A program made the translations under genes and the position numbers. From Dehalococcoidia bacterium (GTDB lineage Bacteria > Chloroflexota > Dehalococcoidia > UBA6926), in the NCBI GenBank assembly GCA_029941095.1, contig JAPYRO010000056.1:1661-7676 (forward strand): DNA of 6,016 nt, given 5' to 3'. Within the stretch, counting starts at the first letter, position 1. Each line of letters starts with the position of its first letter. Below, one piece after another: positions 1-5,427 of the stretch. Below the pieces are notes generated by a model. That model saw only the letters and a list, made by a program, of their open reading frames with translations. It was not told where the DNA came from and did not search any database.

Positions 1-711
1 ATCTGATGGTGCGCAAACCCAAATTCCCATTAAACCTCCACTCAAAGTGCCTTCTTCATTTTTAACCGAAAAAGAAGCATACTTTCCTTCGAGTTCGCTG
101 CCGTCAGAATCAGAATTGACAGTTATAGGACCATCATTTATTGCAGAGAATTCCATCGACGGTCGGCTAGCTGTTAATACAGAGTATGATGAGTTTAATA
201 GTTCATCTGCACTATCCGTCCAAGGCCTCCAATAAAGTGTAACGGAAACCCCGTTATAATCGAAAAGCATTAAACCAGAATCATTTTCAGCCTCGTTTTT
301 CAACCACCCGTACGTTTCAATATCATTACTCGCTACACCTTGCAAAGTGTCTTTCTTTAATATAAAAAATCCTTCATAAAGTTCTGGTTCTTCAGGTTCG
401 GGAGCGGGCTCTTCAGCTTTGGGAGCCGGCTCTTCAGCTTTGGGAGCCGGTGTTGGAGTCGCGGTAGATGTCTCTTTAGGAGTCTCTTTAGGAGTCTCTT
501 TAACTTCTTTAGTTGATTCCGTTTGAGTTTCTTGGTTTGTCGTGGTTTTTTCAGCTTGAGCTTCAACAGGTTTATTAGTTGCTGAAGGGGAATCAGTCGC
601 TACACTTGTGGAAGTGTCTCCACCTCCGCAGGCTATAGCAAAAAATATAGTGGAAACAATTACCAAGCTGATAGCCAAAACGCGGATTCCACCAAAGTTA
701 ATTGAGTTCAA
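1..711 (-). CDS. Putative secreted lipoprotein, C-terminus beyond the left window edge
   Basis: The reading frame is open for 237 codons from a TTG at 711 to the window edge. TTG is chosen because an in-frame TAA lies just upstream (726-724), AAGGAG sits 8 bases before it, and no in-frame ATG occurs before the export signal. Residues 11-27 are hydrophobic and end in a lipobox, A-I-A-Cys28 followed by three glycines, so signal peptidase II processing and lipid anchoring are expected. Residues about 32-104 are a low-complexity Thr/Lys/Glu/Pro linker (PKET and PAPKAEE repeats). Residues about 105-237 form a folded domain rich in aromatic and small residues (YWRPW, GGLMGIWVC) that I do not recognise. 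It has its own promoter and lies downstream of the exporter operon in the same orientation. A link to export is possible but is inferred only from proximity. The gene assignment is secure; the function is unknown. Confidence -1.
   Translation of the reverse strand, partial: MNSINFGGIRVLAISLVIVSTIFFAIACGGGDTSTSVATDSPSATNKPVEAQAEKTTTNQETQTESTKEVKETPKETPKETSTATPTPAPKAEEPAPKAEEPAPEPEEPELYEGFFILKKDTLQGVASNDIETYGWLKNEAENDSGLMLFDYNGVSVTLYWRPWTDSADELLNSSYSVLTASRPSMEFSAINDGPITVNSDSDGSELEGKYASFSVKNEEGTLSGGLMGIWVCAPSD
386..448 (-). repeat. Three tandem 21-base units coding PAPKAEE
   Basis: Two perfect 21-base copies (407-427 and 428-448) are followed by a diverged third (386-406). They lie inside the lipoprotein gene and encode PAPKAEE, PAPKAEE and PAPEPEE. 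The unit is a multiple of three, so gain or loss by slippage would keep the frame and change only the length of the spacer between the lipid anchor and the folded domain. Confidence -1.
466..501 (-). repeat. Three tandem 12-base units coding KETP
   Basis: Two identical copies (478-489 and 490-501) and one variant (466-477) encode KETP, KETP and KETS in the lipoprotein linker. As with the 21-base array beside it, the unit length preserves the reading frame. Confidence -1.
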
Positions 712-719
712 GTAAGTCT

Positions 720-725
720 CTCCTT
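720..725 (-). promoter_or_regulatory. Ribosome binding site deciding the TTG start
   Basis: The minus strand reads AAGGAG, 8 bases before TTG at 711. This near-perfect Shine-Dalgarno, together with the upstream in-frame stop, fixes a non-ATG start for the lipoprotein. Confidence -1.
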
Positions 726-809
726 ATCCGATCTTTGAATTTAACATGCTGAAACAACATCAAAACCCATGAGTGTATCGCTCGTCATCCCAAATCACCA
801 CACCAAATC

Positions 810-838
810 ATTATAGAGAACATAAATATTCGAGACAA
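810..838 (-). promoter_or_regulatory. Sigma70-type promoter for the lipoprotein gene
   Basis: On the minus strand, TTGTCT (838-833) is followed after exactly 17 bases by a consensus TATAAT (815-810). Transcription would begin near 803, giving a 5' leader of about 90 bases before the TTG start. This is the best promoter match I found in the window, and it suggests the lipoprotein can be expressed independently of the exporter operon upstream. Confidence -1.
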
Positions 839-853
839 CTATATATGTATAGT
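838..853. repeat. Inverted repeat abutting the lipoprotein promoter
   Basis: The plus strand reads ACTATA-TATG-TATAGT: perfect 6-base arms around a 4-base centre. It begins at the first base of the -35 element and lies 13 bases beyond the stop of the preceding gene. Its place suits a regulator operator. An AT-only stem with no T-run is a poor intrinsic terminator. AT-rich palindromes also arise by chance. Confidence -1.
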
Positions 854-866
854 ATTTATCAAATTG

Positions 867-1346
867 TTAATCCAAAATTTGAATAAACGAATTACCTTGC
901 ATAGTATCTTTGGATACCCCAGCTATAGAGACTTTCATGCCAACGTTCAAATCTCCAATTTCAGCCGGCTTATTGATCCTCGTTTGTTCATTAATGTTTA
1001 TTTGGATATCTCCTTTATTAGTCTCCAATTGTAATGAGTCGGTAGTTATTTTCACTATTGTTCCTATGACAGCAGGTTCTCTTAAAACAGGGCCCTCACC
1101 GGAAAACCCTAAACCCATAAGATCTTCTCTCTTTAGTTCTCCCGATTGTATTTTCTCTCTAATGGAGGCTCTATCAATATTATTGGAAACAGGAACACGA
1201 CTAGTTTCAGAAGGTAAATCCGAAGATGAAACGGTGGTTTGCTGCTCTAGTTGTACGGTGTTTCTTCCTACCGCGAATGCACCACCTACTGATCCTCCGT
1301 AGACAACCACCAACATCAGCAGGATGGTAAATTTACTTTTATCCAT
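867..1346 (-). CDS. DUF5666-like signal-anchored exported protein
   Basis: The protein has 159 residues. Residues 5-26 are a hydrophobic signal or membrane anchor with no lipobox cysteine, so it should sit outside the cytoplasmic membrane, tethered or released. Residues 27-57 are a polar Ser/Thr-rich linker. Residues 58-80 (IREKIQSGELKREDL and on) form a short charged helical stretch. Residues 94-158 show alternating beta-strand character (GTIVKIT...LQLET...GDIQINI...DLNVGMKVSIAG...FIQIL), matching the pattern of DUF5666, a small beta-barrel domain of unknown function. The ATG follows GGAGG by 8 bases. The gene begins 23 bases after the permease stop and shares its direction, so it is probably the last gene of the exporter operon. 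I infer an extracytoplasmic accessory role; its biochemical job is unknown. Confidence -1.
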   Translation of the reverse strand: MDKSKFTILLMLVVVYGGSVGGAFAVGRNTVQLEQQTTVSSSDLPSETSRVPVSNNIDRASIREKIQSGELKREDLMGLGFSGEGPVLREPAVIGTIVKITTDSLQLETNKGDIQININEQTRINKPAEIGDLNVGMKVSIAGVSKDTMQGNSFIQILD

Positions 1347-1352
1347 CGTTCA

Positions 1353-1359
1353 CACCTCC
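1353..1359 (-). promoter_or_regulatory. Strong ribosome binding site for the DUF5666-like gene
   Basis: GGAGGTG on the minus strand, 6 bases before the ATG at 1346, lies inside the 23-base gap after the permease gene. It is the strongest Shine-Dalgarno in the operon and implies efficient independent initiation, so the accessory may be made in excess of the permease. Confidence -1.
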
Positions 1360-1369
1360 AATAAATGAT

Positions 1370-2587
1370 CTATTCATATCTCAACGCATCAATGGGATTA
1401 AGTTTTGCTGCTCGAGCAGCAGGATAAATACCAAAAAATAGTCCGATCACTCCCGCAACTGTTAATGCTAATATGGCTATATCTGCGGTTATAACAGTTT
1501 CAAAATCTGGGCCAAAAAGACGTAGTCTATTTATAGAATAAGATATAAAAGCGCCAAAAGATGCGCCAATAACTCCACCGGTCACGCTAATTAACACTGC
1601 CTCAGTAATAAATTGTCCCAAGATATCTCTTTTTTTTGCCCCTAATGCTTTTCTAATACCAATTTCTCTCGTACGCTCCGTAACGGAAACCAACATTATA
1701 TTCATGATCCCAATTCCACCCACAAATAAAGATATACCTGCTATAGATCCTAATAAGACGACTAAAGCCGCAGTAGCTTCATTCAAGGTATTAATCACAT
1801 CTTGTAAATTAGTAACGGAAAAATCATCCTCAACGGTACGGTGGCTAAATCTAAGTATGTCCGAAATATATTCTTTAGGATCTTCAACGGTTTTATCTAC
1901 CAAATCACTATTTGAAATGGATTGAACATTTATCGTTGAGACGGAGATTTCACCTTGAGTAGTCCTCTCTGAAGTCAATCTATAGTAGGCTGTCGTCAGA
2001 GGCACGAAGATCTGGCCGTCTTCAGAGCCAAACCTTGCTCCACCGCCTTTTTCTTCTAATACCCCGATAACATTGAATCTTCTTCCATTAATAGAAACAT
2101 ATTCGTTAATTGGTAGCCTTTCGTCAAAAATATCTTTTGCCACCTGGTAACCGAGCACAACCACTTCATTTCTATTCTTAACGTGCGCGGGTGATATAAA
2201 GTGCCCAGAACCAATTTCAAGGTTTCTAACAGACCCGTAAGCGCCTGTAACCCCGTTAACAACCGCTGATGTCTCTTCTCCTCTAAAAGTAATAGATGCG
2301 GGAGCGCTTATCTGTGGTGCTACCAGAAAATCAGAGCGAGGATCTGATGCAATTAGGTCAGCATCAGCAAGTGTCAAATTTGCACCTGTTTTAGGTGAGA
2401 CAAATAAAAGATCTGTTCCTAAGGATTCTATTTGTGCTGTGATAGCCTGTTGGGTGCCTCTTCCAATAGACATCAAGGATATAACAGCAGCTACACCTAT
2501 AACTATCCCTAATAAAGTCAAAAAGGTCCGTAATTTATTGGCGGTAACTGAAAAAATAGCCATCAGGAATACGGATTTAATTTTCAT
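1370..2587 (-). CDS. MacB/FtsX-family ABC exporter permease
   Basis: The 405 residues show the MacB-type layout. A cytoplasmic N-terminus and first membrane helix (about 21-42) precede a large extracytoplasmic domain (about 43-270), followed by three helices (about 272-300, 328-352 and 366-390). The conserved cytoplasmic stretch after helix 2 (SVTERTREIGIRKALGAKKRDI, 301-322) and the C-terminal YPAARAAKLNPIDALRYE are hallmarks of this family and contact the ATPase. The length is normal for a stand-alone permease; E. coli MacB has the ATPase fused instead. It should act as a dimer in the cytoplasmic membrane, moving substrate by conformational change outside the membrane (mechanotransmission). 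Its ATG lies inside the end of the ATPase gene (11-base overlap) with only a weak GGGCAG upstream, so translation is probably coupled. The substrate cannot be told from sequence; macrolides, peptides and lipoproteins are all known for relatives. Confidence -1.
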   Translation of the reverse strand: MKIKSVFLMAIFSVTANKLRTFLTLLGIVIGVAAVISLMSIGRGTQQAITAQIESLGTDLLFVSPKTGANLTLADADLIASDPRSDFLVAPQISAPASITFRGEETSAVVNGVTGAYGSVRNLEIGSGHFISPAHVKNRNEVVVLGYQVAKDIFDERLPINEYVSINGRRFNVIGVLEEKGGGARFGSEDGQIFVPLTTAYYRLTSERTTQGEISVSTINVQSISNSDLVDKTVEDPKEYISDILRFSHRTVEDDFSVTNLQDVINTLNEATAALVVLLGSIAGISLFVGGIGIMNIMLVSVTERTREIGIRKALGAKKRDILGQFITEAVLISVTGGVIGASFGAFISYSINRLRLFGPDFETVITADIAILALTVAGVIGLFFGIYPAARAAKLNPIDALRYE

Positions 2588-3308
2588 TATTGGCTGCCCT
2601 ATTCGATAAATATTTATCAGATATCAATATTTTATCTGAAACTGGCTTATCTGACACAATAGAACCATCTCTAAAAGTAATCACTCTATCGTTATAATTA
2701 GCGATTTCTTCCTCATGAGTAACAACAACTACCGTAATTCTTGAATTTTTGTTTAGGTCTTGAAGTATTCCCATGATTTCGATACCTGTTTTCGAATCGA
2801 GGTTTCCTGTAGGTTCATCTGCTAAAATTATTGAAGGGTTTTTTACCAAAGCACGGGCAATTCCAACCCTCTGTTGCTGCCCACCTGATAATTCTGAAGG
2901 TTTATGGTTTTTTCTATCATCGATACCAACTTTTTCGAGCGCCTCTAAAGCTCTCGTTTTAGTATTTTTTGAACCATCGTAGAGCAAAGGAAGTTCCACA
3001 TTTGCTAACGCGGTCAACCTAGGAAGCAAATTATACGTCTGGAATATAAACCCTATATTTGTACTTCGGATATCCGCTAATTCGTTTTCGGATAGTTCTT
3101 CAACTTTGCGGTCCTTAAGTAAATATGTACCCGCAGTAGGAACATCTAAGCATCCAACAATGTTCATTAATGTAGACTTACCAGATCCGGATGGTCCCAT
3201 GACAGCAACCATTTCGCCCGCTTCTATAGAAAGATTTACATTGTTCAAGGCTTTTATCAAGGAAGGGCCTATTTGGTATGTCTTCGTAACATTCTGAAGA
3301 GATATCAT
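2577..3308 (-). CDS. ABC exporter ATPase, MacB/LolD type
   Basis: From the ATG at 3308 the protein has 243 residues. All motifs of an active nucleotide-binding domain are present: Walker A GPSGSGKST (38-46), Q-loop Gln90, signature LSGGQ (140-144), Walker B IILADE (160-165) with catalytic Glu165, and H-loop His198. The order and wording (PTGNLDS, FQTYNLLPRLTALANVELPL) are those of the MacB/LolD/FtsE group that powers mechanotransmission exporters. An upstream in-frame GTG at 3356 would lengthen it by 16 residues, but it lacks a Shine-Dalgarno and overlaps the adaptor gene. The 3308 ATG has GGGAG 11 bases upstream, sits 4 bases after the adaptor stop, and starts MISLQNVTKTYQ, the usual family beginning. 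The C-terminal 20 residues are a polar tail. The gene overlaps the permease start, which supports an obligate pair. Confidence -1.
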   Translation of the reverse strand: MISLQNVTKTYQIGPSLIKALNNVNLSIEAGEMVAVMGPSGSGKSTLMNIVGCLDVPTAGTYLLKDRKVEELSENELADIRSTNIGFIFQTYNLLPRLTALANVELPLLYDGSKNTKTRALEALEKVGIDDRKNHKPSELSGGQQQRVGIARALVKNPSIILADEPTGNLDSKTGIEIMGILQDLNKNSRITVVVVTHEEEIANYNDRVITFRDGSIVSDKPVSDKILISDKYLSNRAANNEN

Positions 3309-3312
3309 ATTA

Positions 3313-5037
3313 CTAGTTTCTCCCACCAGGCGGTCCAGTCGGTCGTTGAGAACCACCAGACGACGCTCGAGAAACCGATCTCAGTTGATTATTAAGATCA
3401 ATCTCTTCTTCAGCCGTGAATTCAACGATCACTTCTTCCCCGTCAATTAGACCTTCTTCAACTATTACTACGAATTCATCACCAGGGCCTATTTTTATAT
3501 ATTTATTTTGAGGTGTACCGTTTTCGTTCATAACCCTAACAAAGGGTTGACTATAGGAACCTTGCACGGCCTTTACAGGGATCAATAACACATTTTCATA
3601 TTCCCTGGTAACAATGGACGCTGTTGCACTCATACCTTCAAGCAAAGTGACATTTTGGGGCGGGTCAATCTGCACGTTAACAGTGTAAGTAACCAATCCA
3701 TTTTTCGTCTGTGATACAGGAGAGATATGCGATACCACACCATATATTTCCGTGTCTGGCAAAGCGTCCATTAATACCGTAGCTTCCGCTCCGATTGAAA
3801 TATAAAGAACATCTATTTCGTCTATTTGGCCTTCCAATTCAATTGTATTGGGATCCAGTATTTCAATAGCGGTAGCAATCGCCCCGAAGGGTTGTCCTGC
3901 TTCAATATTAACTCTCGACACAATTCCGGAAAACGGTGCAACTATCGTTAGTTGTTCTTCAAGTGTTTGAACAAGAATTTCCGCTGAAGATACCTCTGCG
4001 TGTTTTAAACTTAGTTCCAGCGAATCTGAGCCTTTAAGAACATCGGCGAGAAATTCGTTAGTGACTCCGAGTTTTTCAGTTTCCTTATCAATCAATAATT
4101 CAGCGGTTGATAAGGCTTTCCCTGCCAATGCTTCATTCTTGATAAGGTCATTATTCGCATTACTGTAAGCAGTCCAAGCATTATCAATTTCGTTATTAAC
4201 GCATCGAGCTCCGAGGGGTGTCTCTATAGAATCACATTTTCCGATAATTCGCTCAGGGTGGAAATTTTTCCATCCCCAGAGCAAGGTTTCATCCCATGCT
4301 GTCGCAGGATCATCCAGAGGGGCTTGATGGGCATACTGAGCATATGCGATATCCGTGGAAAGTGTTCCATCAAAAAGGAGAAATAAATCAATAGATAAAG
4401 AATCAAACAGTATAGATGGGGCAATCATTTTCTCAATAGAATCATTGTAATCTTTTGGCTTGATTCCGATCCAACCAACGAGCGAACTCACGTATCCATC
4501 TCGCGATTGAGTTAACGTAGTTTGATTATTATCTACTGTTTTATTCCATTGTTTTTGTAGGGAAATCAAATTGAATTCTGCATTGCTTAAATTGATTGAA
4601 GCCTCATTAACGTCTTTTTGGCTCTTGTAGATTAATTGATCCAATGAATCTTGAGCTTCACGCAATTTAATTTTTGCAGCAGATAGTAATTCAACCCTGT
4701 TTGCGACAGTCTCCGTATCCAGTTGAAGAAGCGTATCTCCTTCCGAAACTAGGTCCGCAGCCCTAACATAAATCTCATCTGCTGTTCCAGAACTGCCAAG
4801 AGTGACCTGATATTTATCTGGATAAATCAAACTCCCTGTAAATGATACCGAATTAACAAGGTCGCCTTTTTGTGCCGACACCAATCTCTCTGTGGCGTCA
4901 AGATTACCAACAGCCGTTTCGCCAGAGCCTGAGTCGACAAGTTGAAACGAAAGAAAAATAGACAAAATTAGAACAGCGAACAGCACCGCCCACTGCCATC
5001 GATTAAGTTTAGCTCTTAAATTACCGATCACTGTCAC
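3313..5037 (-). CDS. HlyD/MacA-type membrane-fusion adaptor with a large hairpin insertion
   Basis: The 574 residues have one N-terminal membrane anchor (about 14-34). They continue with a first barrel/lipoyl half (about 50-108), a first coiled-coil arm (about 109-168), a non-coiled insertion (about 176-290), a second arm (about 291-362), the second lipoyl half (LTIVAPFSGIVSRVNIEAGQ, about 363-385) and membrane-proximal beta-barrel domains (about 395-545). A Gly/Pro/Arg/Ser tail ends the protein. MacA and YknX are near 370-390 residues, so the surplus lies mostly in the insertion, which includes Trp residues and Cys268 and Cys279. The start is GTG at 5037, 6 bases after GAGAGG; a second GTG at 5031 is too far from it. 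The adaptor should couple the permease to the outside, stabilising the complex or guiding substrate. The gene lies directly before its ATPase, the order seen in Bacillus yknXYZ. Confidence -1.
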   Translation of the reverse strand: MTVIGNLRAKLNRWQWAVLFAVLILSIFLSFQLVDSGSGETAVGNLDATERLVSAQKGDLVNSVSFTGSLIYPDKYQVTLGSSGTADEIYVRAADLVSEGDTLLQLDTETVANRVELLSAAKIKLREAQDSLDQLIYKSQKDVNEASINLSNAEFNLISLQKQWNKTVDNNQTTLTQSRDGYVSSLVGWIGIKPKDYNDSIEKMIAPSILFDSLSIDLFLLFDGTLSTDIAYAQYAHQAPLDDPATAWDETLLWGWKNFHPERIIGKCDSIETPLGARCVNNEIDNAWTAYSNANNDLIKNEALAGKALSTAELLIDKETEKLGVTNEFLADVLKGSDSLELSLKHAEVSSAEILVQTLEEQLTIVAPFSGIVSRVNIEAGQPFGAIATAIEILDPNTIELEGQIDEIDVLYISIGAEATVLMDALPDTEIYGVVSHISPVSQTKNGLVTYTVNVQIDPPQNVTLLEGMSATASIVTREYENVLLIPVKAVQGSYSQPFVRVMNENGTPQNKYIKIGPGDEFVVIVEEGLIDGEEVIVEFTAEEEIDLNNQLRSVSRASSGGSQRPTGPPGGRN

Positions 5038-5043
5038 AACGAT

Positions 5044-5049
5044 CCTCTC
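5044..5049 (-). promoter_or_regulatory. Ribosome binding site deciding the adaptor GTG start
   Basis: GAGAGG on the minus strand lies 6 bases before GTG at 5037 and 12 bases before the alternative GTG at 5031. The spacing favours the upstream codon. It lies in the 24-base gap after the small membrane peptide gene. Confidence -1.
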
Positions 5050-5061
5050 TGAATACCTAAT

Positions 5062-5205
5062 TTATCTCTGGATGGATATCGTACCCTGTTTTTTTTGAAA
5101 ATTCGCTTCGTCTATAACTTCCGTCGCATAGCACGTAACAAAAGCGAATATTAAAACAACCAAAATATAAATTAAAACTAGTTGTCGGTTATTATTGGTG
5201 CTCAT
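5062..5205 (-). CDS. Small single-pass membrane peptide at head of exporter operon
   Basis: An ATG at 5205 opens 47 codons ending in TAA at 5062. The product has a polar, partly basic N-terminus (MSTNNNRQ), one hydrophobic helix at about residues 9-27 (LVLIYILVVLIFAFVTCYA) and a charged C-terminal tail of about 20 residues. The single cysteine (Cys25) is preceded by F-V-T, a poor lipobox, so an inserted membrane peptide is likelier than a lipoprotein. The Shine-Dalgarno is weak (GGA about 5 bases upstream). The gene ends 24 bases before the adaptor start and lies downstream of the predicted operon promoter. I infer a small subunit or regulator of the exporter; it occupies the place of the larger membrane protein YknW in Bacillus, with no homology claimed. 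It could also be a chance frame within a leader. I do not recognise a family. Confidence -1.
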   Translation of the reverse strand: MSTNNNRQLVLIYILVVLIFAFVTCYATEVIDEANFQKKQGTISIQR

Positions 5206-5271
5206 AATATCCAATCATATCAAAATTATTGAAGAAAAATCGACTTTTAATTTCTTGATTTTTACATTGGG

Positions 5272-5300
5272 GTAATAGAACCTTAACGGATACTTTTTAA
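5272..5300 (-). promoter_or_regulatory. Candidate promoter for the exporter operon
   Basis: On the minus strand, TTAAAA (5300-5295) and TATTAC (5277-5272) are separated by 17 bases. Each matches the sigma70 consensus at four of six positions, so it is weak alone. The -35 overlaps a tandem repeat that could bind an activator. Transcription would begin near 5265, about 60 bases before the small membrane peptide gene. The region is AT-rich, so other hexamer pairs can be drawn. Confidence -1.
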
Positions 5301-5315
5301 GAAATTATTAAGAAA
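5294..5315 (-). repeat. Two adjacent 11-base direct repeats, possible response-regulator box
   Basis: The minus strand reads TTTCTTAATAA then TTTCTTAAAAA, differing at one position and exactly adjoining. An 11-base period equals one helical turn. Tandem 11-base half-sites overlapping a weak -35 are the layout of PhoB/OmpR-family activator sites. The sequence shows the repeat and its placement; binding by such a regulator is inferred, and no regulator gene is in the window. Confidence -1.
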
Positions 5316-5427
5316 CATGGAATCCTTGTGGGTTTGGCAGCGGACGCTCGTTTCGATTTGGCTCAACTTTTAACTAGTTGGATTTCCGTATATTAAGTCT
5401 CTTGGATAAATAAGGTCAGTGGCAATC

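Noticed and set aside
47..235. Plus-strand frame near the left edge
   Set aside because: It is antisense to the lipoprotein gene and has no ribosome site or recognisable domain.
357..566. Lys/Leu-rich minus-strand frame
   Set aside because: It is an out-of-frame reading of the repeat-rich lipoprotein linker. The repeats explain its low complexity.
910..1302. 130-residue plus-strand frame
   Set aside because: It lies fully antisense to the DUF5666-like gene, which has an excellent ribosome site and a recognisable domain pattern. It shows no family features.
3309..3356. Upstream GTG start for the ATPase, adding 16 residues
   Set aside because: No Shine-Dalgarno precedes it, it overlaps the adaptor C-terminus by 44 bases, and the added residues do not resemble the family. 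The ATG at 3308 has GGGAG and the usual family beginning.
5235..5263. 7-base AAAAATC/GATTTTT arms in the operon leader as an attenuator or riboswitch
   Set aside because: The stem is almost all A-T with a 15-base loop, which is weak and expected by chance in such AT-rich DNA. No known riboswitch core is visible.
5317..5373. Plus-strand 18-codon frame with three Trp codons, resembling an attenuator leader peptide
   Set aside because: It has no good ribosome site and no plus-strand gene downstream to control. The frame is short enough to arise by chance.
5175..5380. Shared 9-mer AACTAGTTG at two places upstream of the adaptor gene
   Set aside because: One copy lies in the small peptide coding region and the other far from the candidate promoter. 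There is no flanking similarity, so coincidence is likelier than a repeated operator.
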